In this document: in pieces, positions 5,687-11,857 of the stretch
How positions within the stretch are numbered: position 1 is the first letter of the stretch
Layout of the letters: each line of letters opens with the position of its first letter
Origin: Spirochaetaceae bacterium
GTDB lineage: Bacteria; Spirochaetota; Spirochaetia; DSM-2461
Reading direction: 5' to 3'
DNA: 11,857 nucleotides
Assembly (NCBI GenBank): GCA_016342385.1
Contig: JAEINM010000079.1
Coordinates: 1 to 11,857, forward strand
Notes under the pieces: generated by a model
What the model was told of the DNA's origin: nothing
The model's input: only the letters and a program-made list of their open reading frames with translations
Database searches by the model: none
Made by a program: the position numbers and the translations under genes

Positions 5687-6946
5687 CTGGACAAGGCTAT
5701 CAGGAAAAAACTAATCACAAAAAGAAAAGTCCTCATTTTAATACCTGTTATAATTTTCATAGGGCTCTTTGTGAAAATCATTGTTCTGCAGGATTTTAAT
5801 CCTGTCTATACAGTGAAGAAATCGGAATTGATGATATCAACTGTAAGTGAACAGGAAGTATCCCGAAACATACAGACAATAGGACTCATAGAACCGGTCA
5901 ATCGGGTTTCAATTGAAAGTGGAGAATATGGTCAGATTGCCGAGCTTTTCAGAAACTCCGGTTCATTTACCATGGATAATGATCCTATCCTCAGATTGGT
6001 GAATGAAGACCTTGAAAACGAATTCTCATCGGCCACTGAAGATCTGACCCGGAAAAAACAACAGCTCAATCTATGTAAAGAGGAATTTCGCAGTCGGGAA
6101 ATTGATTACAGAGACTCCCTGCTGGACCTCGATTACAGACTTGAATCCCTTGAGAATACAGTCATAAAAAACAACTTGCTTTTCAAATCCTCAAGTATTT
6201 CGAGGGAAACTCTGGAAAATTCACAAAATGAGCTCCAATTCTGGCAGCAGAAGAGAGTTCTTCTTCAGGAAAAATGGGAAAGTGAGAAGCAATTACAGCA
6301 ATCGAGAGAAGCTCTTATTGAAACAGGAATCGAATCAATCCATAAAAAGATCAATTACCTTCACTTGAGATTAGGGAGATTAATTGTCAGGGCTCCCTAT
6401 TCGGGAATTCTCAATATGGGCCATTTTGTCGTGGGACAAACGATAGAGAAACAGGAGAAAATAGGAATTATAGACAGACAGGATCAATTTAAACTGACGG
6501 CCCATATTGATGAGTTTTATCTGCCCGATGTGCACATAGGAGATCGGGCCAGTTTTTCCCTTAAGGGAGACGGCAATAGAAGCTGTGAAGCCGAACTGGT
6601 GTATATTTCTCCCGAGGTCCAGGGAAGTAAGGTCAATTTGGAGTTTTCCTTTTTAACACCTCTGGGGGAAAACATCTTAAGCGGACAGAGTTTTACCATA
6701 AAAATATTTCAGGGAGAGCCGGAGGTGAAAACAGTGGTAGAATATGGCAGTTTCTATAAAGAGAGCGGCGGAAACTGGGTTTATAAAATAGAGAAGGACA
6801 GGGCGATAAAAGTACCTGTAACTATAGGAATAAAAAACAATGACTATATTGAAATCCTGAGCGGCCTTAAACCGGGAGACCAGATAATCATTTCAAATTA
6901 TGCAAAATATAAAGACTTCAACAAACTGAACATAGAGGAGATTTAA
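5687..6946 (+). CDS. HlyD/MacA-family periplasmic adaptor, probable CTG start
   Basis: This is the membrane-fusion protein of the ABC exporter encoded downstream, bridging the inner-membrane permease to an outer-membrane TolC-type duct. The frame is open from 5642. The first conventional start is GTG 5771, but the codons just upstream encode a basic stretch (DKAIRKKLITKRK) and a hydrophobic helix (residues 15-34 from CTG), as expected for this family, so I place the start at CTG 5687 behind GGGAG; ATT 5684 is an alternative. From CTG (419 residues): lipoyl half one around 73-104, long coiled-coil hairpin about 108-228, lipoyl half two about 229-260 (LIVRAPYSGILNMGHFVVGQ), beta-barrel about 265-345, and a membrane-proximal domain to the end. 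The hairpin tip fits the R-x3-L-x6-S docking pattern of TolC-dependent adaptors, with K161 in place of Arg, then L165 and S172. The stop codon abuts the next ATG. The cargo is unknown. Confidence 0.85.
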   Translation: MDKAIRKKLITKRKVLILIPVIIFIGLFVKIIVLQDFNPVYTVKKSELMISTVSEQEVSRNIQTIGLIEPVNRVSIESGEYGQIAELFRNSGSFTMDNDPILRLVNEDLENEFSSATEDLTRKKQQLNLCKEEFRSREIDYRDSLLDLDYRLESLENTVIKNNLLFKSSSISRETLENSQNELQFWQQKRVLLQEKWESEKQLQQSREALIETGIESIHKKINYLHLRLGRLIVRAPYSGILNMGHFVVGQTIEKQEKIGIIDRQDQFKLTAHIDEFYLPDVHIGDRASFSLKGDGNRSCEAELVYISPEVQGSKVNLEFSFLTPLGENILSGQSFTIKIFQGEPEVKTVVEYGSFYKESGGNWVYKIEKDRAIKVPVTIGIKNNDYIEILSGLKPGDQIIISNYAKYKDFNKLNIEEI

Positions 6947-7636
6947 ATGATTAAGATTGCAGGACTGACAAAAGTTTTCAGAACTGAAGAGGTTGAAAGC
7001 ACTGTTTTAAACAATCTGAATATTGTAATTAAAAAAGGTGAATTTGTATCCATAATGGGACCTTCGGGCTGTGGAAAATCCACCCTCCTGAATATCATAG
7101 GACTCCTCGACACTCCGAGCGGCGGCAGCTATCTACTGGAAGGGGATGAGGTCGCCAGTTTAAAGGAAAAGGATCGCATAATCAGAAGAAAAGGGCTGAT
7201 AGGATATATCTTCCAGAGTTTTAACCTGATCGATGAACTGACAGTCTATGAAAACATAGAATTGCCTCTTATCTATATGAAAATGGGGAAAAAAGAGAGA
7301 AAAGAAAAAGTGGAAAACATTATGAAGATGTTTGCCATCAGCAATCGCCGTAAACATTTCCCCCAGCAGCTTTCGGGAGGCCAGCAGCAGCGGGTTGCCG
7401 TGGCCAGGGCTGTTATAACCAATCCCAAACTTATCCTGGCCGATGAGCCGACGGGAAACCTCGATTCTAAACGGGGTAAAATTGTCATGAGTCATCTGAT
7501 GAAACTACATGAGGCAGGGGCAACCATTATAATGGTGACCCACTCTCCCCGCTTTGCCGAATATGCCGACAGAAGAATCCGCCTCTTTGACGGGAAAGTG
7601 ATATCCGAGTCTGTGAAAGAAGCTTTGAATGTTTAA
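6947..7636 (+). CDS. MacB/LolD-type ABC exporter ATPase
   Basis: A 229-residue cytoplasmic ATP-binding subunit that powers the FtsX/MacB-type permease encoded next. All motifs are intact: Walker A GPSGCGKST (38-46), Q-loop Q90 within FQSFNLID, signature LSGGQQQR (142-149), Walker B LILADEP (162-168) with catalytic E167, D-loop NLDS (171-174), and switch H199. Length and the sequence around the Q-loop place it in the MacB/LolD/FtsE group, whose members use ATP for conformational transfer across the periplasm rather than transport through the membrane. The ATG directly follows the adaptor stop codon (TAA-ATG), with GAGGAG as ribosome site. The 3' end overlaps the permease start by 8 bases. GC is high here (35 of 60 bases at 7381-7440). 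Confidence 0.95.
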   Translation: MIKIAGLTKVFRTEEVESTVLNNLNIVIKKGEFVSIMGPSGCGKSTLLNIIGLLDTPSGGSYLLEGDEVASLKEKDRIIRRKGLIGYIFQSFNLIDELTVYENIELPLIYMKMGKKERKEKVENIMKMFAISNRRKHFPQQLSGGQQQRVAVARAVITNPKLILADEPTGNLDSKRGKIVMSHLMKLHEAGATIIMVTHSPRFAEYADRRIRLFDGKVISESVKEALNV

Positions 7637-9998
7637 GAATTATATCCTGCTGACCTTGAGGAATATTTCCAGGAATAAAGTCTCTTCATTAATCGCTATT
7701 GCAGGGCTTTCTCTGGGGATTGCATCAGCCCTGCTTTTATATCTATTTATAGACTATCAGATAAGTTTTGATAAATTCTTCCCTGGAAATAATATTAAAA
7801 GGCTAATCGTTAAAACTGTAGATCATGATCTGGATGAATATTACAAGAAAGAGGCGGTTAGACCTCATACTGCAGGAATAATAAAGGAGAATGTACCTTC
7901 AATAGAAGAAATGTCAATATATTACACATCTGCAGGAACTTTACATATTCATGGAGAAAACTTCTGGGAAGCAATCTCATATGTAGATTCTAATTTTTTT
8001 GATATCATTCCCTTTAAGATCCTGGAAGGGAAAAGAGAAATCTTATTAAATGGTATCAATTCAATTGTTCTGAACAAAGAAATAGCTGAAAAACTTTTTC
8101 CCCAAGGAGATGCCTTAGGTCAAACAGCAGAATTAAAGGACAAAGGCAATTATTTATTAAAAGTTACAGGAATCATTGAAACACCTTCGAACTCCCATTT
8201 ATATAGAGGACCACAGGTTTTTATAGGAAGTAACATTCTCATGGAAATTGCCGAAGAACCTCTTGTACTACCTGATGAGTGGAGGGTCGGTGTCTATTTC
8301 ATTCCCGTAGAAGGTTATGATGAACAAGTCCTATCACAGGAATTAAAGAATCTATCAGATTTTCTTCCACAGGATGAAGATTTTAAATCTGTTGATTTTT
8401 TTTATGAGGATTTTGAAGATATACATTTATTCTCAAAAGAGCATTGGATTGAAGATCCAAGTAACCCTTTAATTATGCTCATTTTTCTAGGGATTCTAAC
8501 ACTAGCACTTCTTTTCATCACCATTATCAACACAATATCAATTCTAACAGCTCAGTCTATTACCAGAACAAAAGAAGTGGGGATCCGCAAAGTTCTGGGA
8601 AGCAATAATCGAGATTTGATATTTCAGTTTCTGGCAGAGTCAATAATTTTATCATTCATTTCTCTTATTCTCGCCTTATTGATTGCTGAATTATTACTGC
8701 CCATCTTTTCAAATATAGTTTTAGTGGAATTGAACATCAACTGTTCCCTCTCTTTTATATCGTTCATAATATTGTTGACTCTTCTCATAGGAATAACATC
8801 GGGATTATATCCTGCATTTTATCTTTCTTCACTAAAAGTAGTGGACAGTATAAAAGGTAAAAATCTGCTAAAACTGGGCAAATTCCGAAAGGCCCTGGTT
8901 TTAAGCCTATTCTTCTTCTCTTCATTTTTTCTAGTATGGGCTCTTTCAATTAACAATGAAGTACAATTCATTCGAAATATCGATGTGGGTTTTAATAAAG
9001 AGAATATCATGGCTATTCATGGTGGTTATGAGTTTCTCGATGAGTCTAATGAAAATCTTCTAGCCTTTAAAGAAGAAGTAAAAAAGCTGACAGGAATTGT
9101 AGCTGTATCCTTTACATCCAATCCTCCCTTCTGTTATGAAGAATCACTTTTTAATCAATACTTAGATGCAGATGGAGTAACTAAAACTTTTGAACAATTT
9201 GTATATGTTGATAAGGACTATTTTGAATTAATGGGATTTACAACTGATCAAGGTCTTACTCCTCAGAATAACTCAGCAGTAGTTTTTGAAAGTATTAATA
9301 ATTATAGAGATATTAGCATAGGAGATTTAATAGAAATAGATTCTGAAGCCTATCCTGTTGACAGCGTTATAGAAGCTTATTATCTTGAGTCCCCAATTTA
9401 TTATATTAGTAAGAATGTTAGCAATAATTTAATACATATAGTTGGAACAAAGAATCTGCTTTTCACATTAATTAGGGTTTCTCCTGATGTCGATATTAAT
9501 AGAATAAAAGCTATATGGAATTCATTTTTCCCTGAGTTACCTTTTGAATATGTTTTTATTTCAGATCAGGTAGAATATGATCTCAGCCCAGACGATTCAG
9601 TCAAAACAATGATTCTTGTTTTTAATATCTCTGTGTATATCACCCTTTTCATATCCCTATTAGGTTTATTTGGTCTGATTCTTCACACAGTAAAACAAAA
9701 GACAAAGGAGATCGGGATTCGCAAAGTGATGGGTGCCGGATTCTTCTCTATTATTTCCCAAATCTTAAGAGAGTCTTTATCACTGATATTCATTGCTGCT
9801 ATTACCGGAGTTCCCCTAGGAGTTTACACTGTCAAAAATCTATTGTTCTTTTTTGGATATCCCGTTCTTATGTATGATCTTGCCAGAATTTCCATATTCT
9901 CGGCAATAGTCATTATTTCCACAGGAACTTTGTTTATTATATTTATGGTTATTAACGCAGCCCGGTCTAACCCGTCAGATGCTTTGCGTTATGAATAG
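7629..9998 (+). CDS. Two-module FtsX/MacB-type ABC permease
   Basis: A 789-residue inner-membrane permease with two MacB-like halves in one chain. Half one: helix 19-42, periplasmic domain about 43-280, then helices 281-305, 335-360 and 373-397. Half two: helix 421-442, periplasmic domain about 443-658, then helices 660-687, 709-734 and 752-776. Each half has the conserved cytoplasmic coupling segment: KEVGIRKVLG (315-324) and KEIGIRKVMG (693-702). The N-terminal LRNISRNKVSSLIAIAGLSLGIA is typical of the family. MacB has four helices and works as a dimer, so this protein is in effect a covalent pseudo-dimer that would pair with two ATPase subunits and the upstream adaptor. The cargo (peptide, lipoprotein, lipid or drug) cannot be told from sequence. 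The start ATG overlaps the ATPase gene, with only a weak GAAAGAAG ribosome site, so coupled translation is likely. The middle of the gene is markedly AT-rich compared with its neighbours. Confidence 0.93.
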   Translation: MFKNYILLTLRNISRNKVSSLIAIAGLSLGIASALLLYLFIDYQISFDKFFPGNNIKRLIVKTVDHDLDEYYKKEAVRPHTAGIIKENVPSIEEMSIYYTSAGTLHIHGENFWEAISYVDSNFFDIIPFKILEGKREILLNGINSIVLNKEIAEKLFPQGDALGQTAELKDKGNYLLKVTGIIETPSNSHLYRGPQVFIGSNILMEIAEEPLVLPDEWRVGVYFIPVEGYDEQVLSQELKNLSDFLPQDEDFKSVDFFYEDFEDIHLFSKEHWIEDPSNPLIMLIFLGILTLALLFITIINTISILTAQSITRTKEVGIRKVLGSNNRDLIFQFLAESIILSFISLILALLIAELLLPIFSNIVLVELNINCSLSFISFIILLTLLIGITSGLYPAFYLSSLKVVDSIKGKNLLKLGKFRKALVLSLFFFSSFFLVWALSINNEVQFIRNIDVGFNKENIMAIHGGYEFLDESNENLLAFKEEVKKLTGIVAVSFTSNPPFCYEESLFNQYLDADGVTKTFEQFVYVDKDYFELMGFTTDQGLTPQNNSAVVFESINNYRDISIGDLIEIDSEAYPVDSVIEAYYLESPIYYISKNVSNNLIHIVGTKNLLFTLIRVSPDVDINRIKAIWNSFFPELPFEYVFISDQVEYDLSPDDSVKTMILVFNISVYITLFISLLGLFGLILHTVKQKTKEIGIRKVMGAGFFSIISQILRESLSLIFIAAITGVPLGVYTVKNLLFFFGYPVLMYDLARISIFSAIVIISTGTLFIIFMVINAARSNPSDALRYE

Positions 9999-10007
9999 TT
10001 TAAGGTT

Positions 10008-11366
10008 ATGATAAAGCAGATGAAACCCCATATTTTAATAGTCGATGACAACAGAGATATTTTAACTGCCGCCAGGATTCTGCTCTCTCAAAACGGTTTT
10101 GATGTAACAACAGAACCAGATCCCCGGCAGATCCCTTTTTTAATAAAAAAAACGGACTACAGTGTCATTCTGCTGGATATGAATTATTCGAAAGGGATTG
10201 TTCACGGGAAAGAGGGATTTCACTGGCTCGAAGGTATCCTGGATTTAAATCCAGGAGCTGTGGTTATTCTTATTACCGCCTATGGTGATGTGGAATTAGC
10301 GGTTGAAGGGATGCGGAAAGGAGCTTCCGATTTTGTTCAGAAACCCTGGGATAATCAGAAACTGGTTTCCACGGTTTCCATGGCCGATGAATTACACAGA
10401 GAAAAGAGAAAATCCTCACGACTGAAGAGTCAGAACAAATTGCTCAATCAGAATTTCAAAAATATTATCGGTTCCTGCGAGCCCATGAAGGCCGTTTTCA
10501 ATTTGGTGGAGAAAGTGGCCGGGACCGATGCCAATGTGCTGATTACAGGAGAGAACGGAACGGGAAAAGACCTTATTGCCCGGATTATACATGAAAAATC
10601 AGAGAGGGCTGATTCGATTTTTCTGGGAGTGGATATGGGCTCCATTCCCGAATCGCTTTTTGAAAGTGAAATGTTCGGACACGAGACAGGAGCGTTTACC
10701 GGTGCCGATACAAGCCGCATAGGACGCATAGAAGCGGCATCGGGTGGAACCCTTTTTCTCGATGAGATAGGAAACATCCCTCTTGGACAGCAGCCGAAAC
10801 TTTTACGGGTTCTGGAAACCAGGGAAGTGGTTCCTTTGGGCAATGGGGGGAAGCGTTCTTTTAATGTCCGGTTAATCTGTGCCACTAATAGAAATATTCA
10901 GGAGCTGGTGAGGACAAACCTCTTCCGGCAGGATCTGCTCTACAGAATTAATACTGTTGAAATTGCCATCCCTCCCCTGCGGGAAAGAAAAGAGGATATT
11001 CCTCTTCTACTGGAGCATTTCCTCTCAATTTATACCAAAAAATATAACCGGAAAGAACTGAGGATTCATCCATCAGCCATAGAGAAACTGAAACAATACT
11101 CATGGCCGGGCAATGTGAGAGAATTAAGCCATCTTGTAGAAAGGGCCGTTATATTGGCAGATAAAGATATTATAGAGATTAATGATTTCTCACTCACTAA
11201 AAATGAACAGGCCCCGTGTTTCTCGGATTTTAATCTGGAAGAAATGGAAAAAAACGTTATTAAAGAAGCCATACTCTCGGAAGAGGGGAATTTATCAAAG
11301 ACCTCTGTTCTGCTGGGAATAACAAGAGCGACTCTCTATAGAAAAATGGAAAAATATGATCTTTAG
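10008..11366 (+). CDS. NtrC-family sigma-54-dependent response regulator
   Basis: A 452-residue transcription activator. Receiver (about 8-125): acidic pair D13/D14, phosphoacceptor D57, T90 and K112 all present, with a characteristic insertion after D57 (MNYSKGIVHGKEGFHWL). AAA+ domain (about 153-385): Walker A GENGTGKD (181-188), the sigma-54-contacting GAFTGA loop (228-233), Walker B LFLDE (249-253), sensor ATNRN (292-296) and WPGNVREL (366-373) with the arginine of sensor II. A Fis-type helix-turn-helix is at about 428-449 (SKTSVLLGITRATLYRKM). All parts needed for sigma-54 activation are intact. It starts 9 bases after the permease stop; ATG 10008 has AAGG only 2 bases upstream, so ATG 10020 (MKPHILIVDDN) is a possible alternative. 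The likely target is the -24/-12 promoter at 5648-5663 of its own operon, with the kinase encoded next as phosphate donor. Confidence 0.95.
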   Translation: MIKQMKPHILIVDDNRDILTAARILLSQNGFDVTTEPDPRQIPFLIKKTDYSVILLDMNYSKGIVHGKEGFHWLEGILDLNPGAVVILITAYGDVELAVEGMRKGASDFVQKPWDNQKLVSTVSMADELHREKRKSSRLKSQNKLLNQNFKNIIGSCEPMKAVFNLVEKVAGTDANVLITGENGTGKDLIARIIHEKSERADSIFLGVDMGSIPESLFESEMFGHETGAFTGADTSRIGRIEAASGGTLFLDEIGNIPLGQQPKLLRVLETREVVPLGNGGKRSFNVRLICATNRNIQELVRTNLFRQDLLYRINTVEIAIPPLRERKEDIPLLLEHFLSIYTKKYNRKELRIHPSAIEKLKQYSWPGNVRELSHLVERAVILADKDIIEINDFSLTKNEQAPCFSDFNLEEMEKNVIKEAILSEEGNLSKTSVLLGITRATLYRKMEKYDL

Positions 11367-11857
11367 AATCCTTTTGTTAATTACAAATACCCTACTGCTG
11401 GTGTTTTCTTATCAAACCAAAAACCTCATATTTTCCTCTATTATTCTATTGGGACTATTAATCCTTCAGGTTATTTTCATTCTCAGAAGAGAGAAAAGAG
11501 AGCAGGAAAAAATGATTACCTACCTGGAATCTGTTATTTTAGACGAGACGTCAGTCAATACGCCCTTGGATCATAAAAGTGTGTATTACAAAATGAACAG
11601 GGCCTTAAGGAAAATCATTGAGGAATCTCATCTCATCAATATAGAAAAACAGGAAAAAGCAGATCTGCTCAATGCTCTTTTGGATCACATCAATATTGGA
11701 TTACTGACCTATGACAGCAAAGGCGATATTGAAATCCAGAATAAAGCGGCACGGAGTTTACTCTCTATCAGCTACCTTTCCAATATTGCAGAAATGAAAA
11801 TATTCACAAGGGAAGAAACAGAAGAGTTATTGGATTTCAGTCGTAAAATTAACAAAG
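11356..11857 (+). CDS. Sensor histidine kinase, N-terminal part (3' end outside window)
   Basis: The frame is open from ATG 11356 to the window end (167 residues seen), overlapping the regulator gene by 11 bases (ATGATCTTTAG), so translation is coupled. GGA at 11348-11350 is a weak ribosome site. Two membrane helices (about 4-18 and 24-43) are joined by only about five residues (YQTKN), leaving almost no periplasmic sensor. A charged helical linker follows (44-100, RREKREQEK...), then a PAS-like beginning: LLNALLDHINIGLLTYDSKGDIEIQNKAARSLL (104-136). The catalytic histidine and ATPase domain lie beyond the window, so the kinase call rests on this architecture and on its place after an NtrC-type regulator. 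A kinase with no outside domain beside an exporter may sense within the membrane or through the transporter; this is inference. Confidence 0.8.
   Translation, partial: MIFRILLLITNTLLLVFSYQTKNLIFSSIILLGLLILQVIFILRREKREQEKMITYLESVILDETSVNTPLDHKSVYYKMNRALRKIIEESHLINIEKQEKADLLNALLDHINIGLLTYDSKGDIEIQNKAARSLLSISYLSNIAEMKIFTREETEELLDFSRKINK

Noticed and set aside
5656..5796. Short + strand frame from ATG 5656 (about 46 codons) overlapping the sigma-54 promoter
   Set aside because: It begins inside the -24/-12 element, upstream of the predicted transcript start, has no ribosome site, and is out of frame with the adaptor whose coding signal is clear.
10448..10885. 145-codon open frame on the - strand inside the regulator gene
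   Set aside because: It is antisense to the conserved AAA+ core, shows no recognisable motif, and is serine/proline-rich as expected for a mirror frame of a real gene.
1..11857. CRISPR arrays, tRNA/rRNA genes, insertion sequences, phage genes
   Set aside because: No regularly spaced repeats, no cloverleaf or rRNA sequence, no transposase or integrase coding and no terminal inverted repeats were found on reading both strands.

Overview
The window looks like chromosomal DNA from a diderm (Gram-negative) bacterium with moderate to low GC. It carries a sigma-54 activator with a matching -24/-12 promoter, a periplasmic adaptor of the type that docks with TolC, and a periplasmic c-type heme sensor domain, all of which imply an outer membrane. 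Strong AGGAG-type Shine-Dalgarno sites and a canonical TTGACA/TATATT promoter argue against Bacteroidota, although the export module resembles one common in that phylum. A free-living spirochaete is my best guess; this is an inference at low confidence. All genes lie on the + strand and no RNA genes were seen.

Layout. (1) 1-1656: the end of a carbohydrate/phosphodiester ABC import operon, with the UgpA-like permease (5'-truncated by the window) and the UgpE-like permease, closed by a hairpin at 1656-1683. (2) 1729-2985: a two-gene flavoprotein operon behind a near-consensus sigma-70 promoter overlapped by two 14-bp palindromes that look like repressor operators. One protein carries a cysteine cluster and the other carries the FMN phosphate loop. 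(3) 2986-3246: an AT-rich spacer with hairpins. (4) 3247-5457: an AT-rich, stand-alone hybrid histidine kinase with a periplasmic heme-binding (CxxCH) DUF3365/Tll0287-like sensor, PAS, kinase and receiver domains. (5) 5458-11857: a regulatory spacer and a five-gene export module: membrane-fusion protein, MacB/LolD-type ATPase, two-module FtsX/MacB permease, NtrC-type sigma-54 activator, and a histidine kinase cut by the window end.

How the last module works together (inference). The kinase has two membrane helices and almost no periplasmic loop. It would phosphorylate the NtrC-type regulator, which would act with sigma-54 RNA polymerase at the -24/-12 promoter at 5648-5663. Transcription from there covers the adaptor, ATPase, permease, regulator and kinase, so the system would be positively autoregulated. 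Tandem 19-bp-period repeats at 5571-5607, about 75-95 bp upstream of the predicted transcript start, are candidate activator sites. The predicted transcript start and a hydrophobic anchor encoded upstream of the first standard start codon together imply that the adaptor begins at a non-canonical CTG codon at 5687.

The most interesting points are this self-regulated sigma-54/ABC-exporter circuit with its odd start codon, the double operator of the flavoprotein operon, and the split-motif flavoprotein pair.
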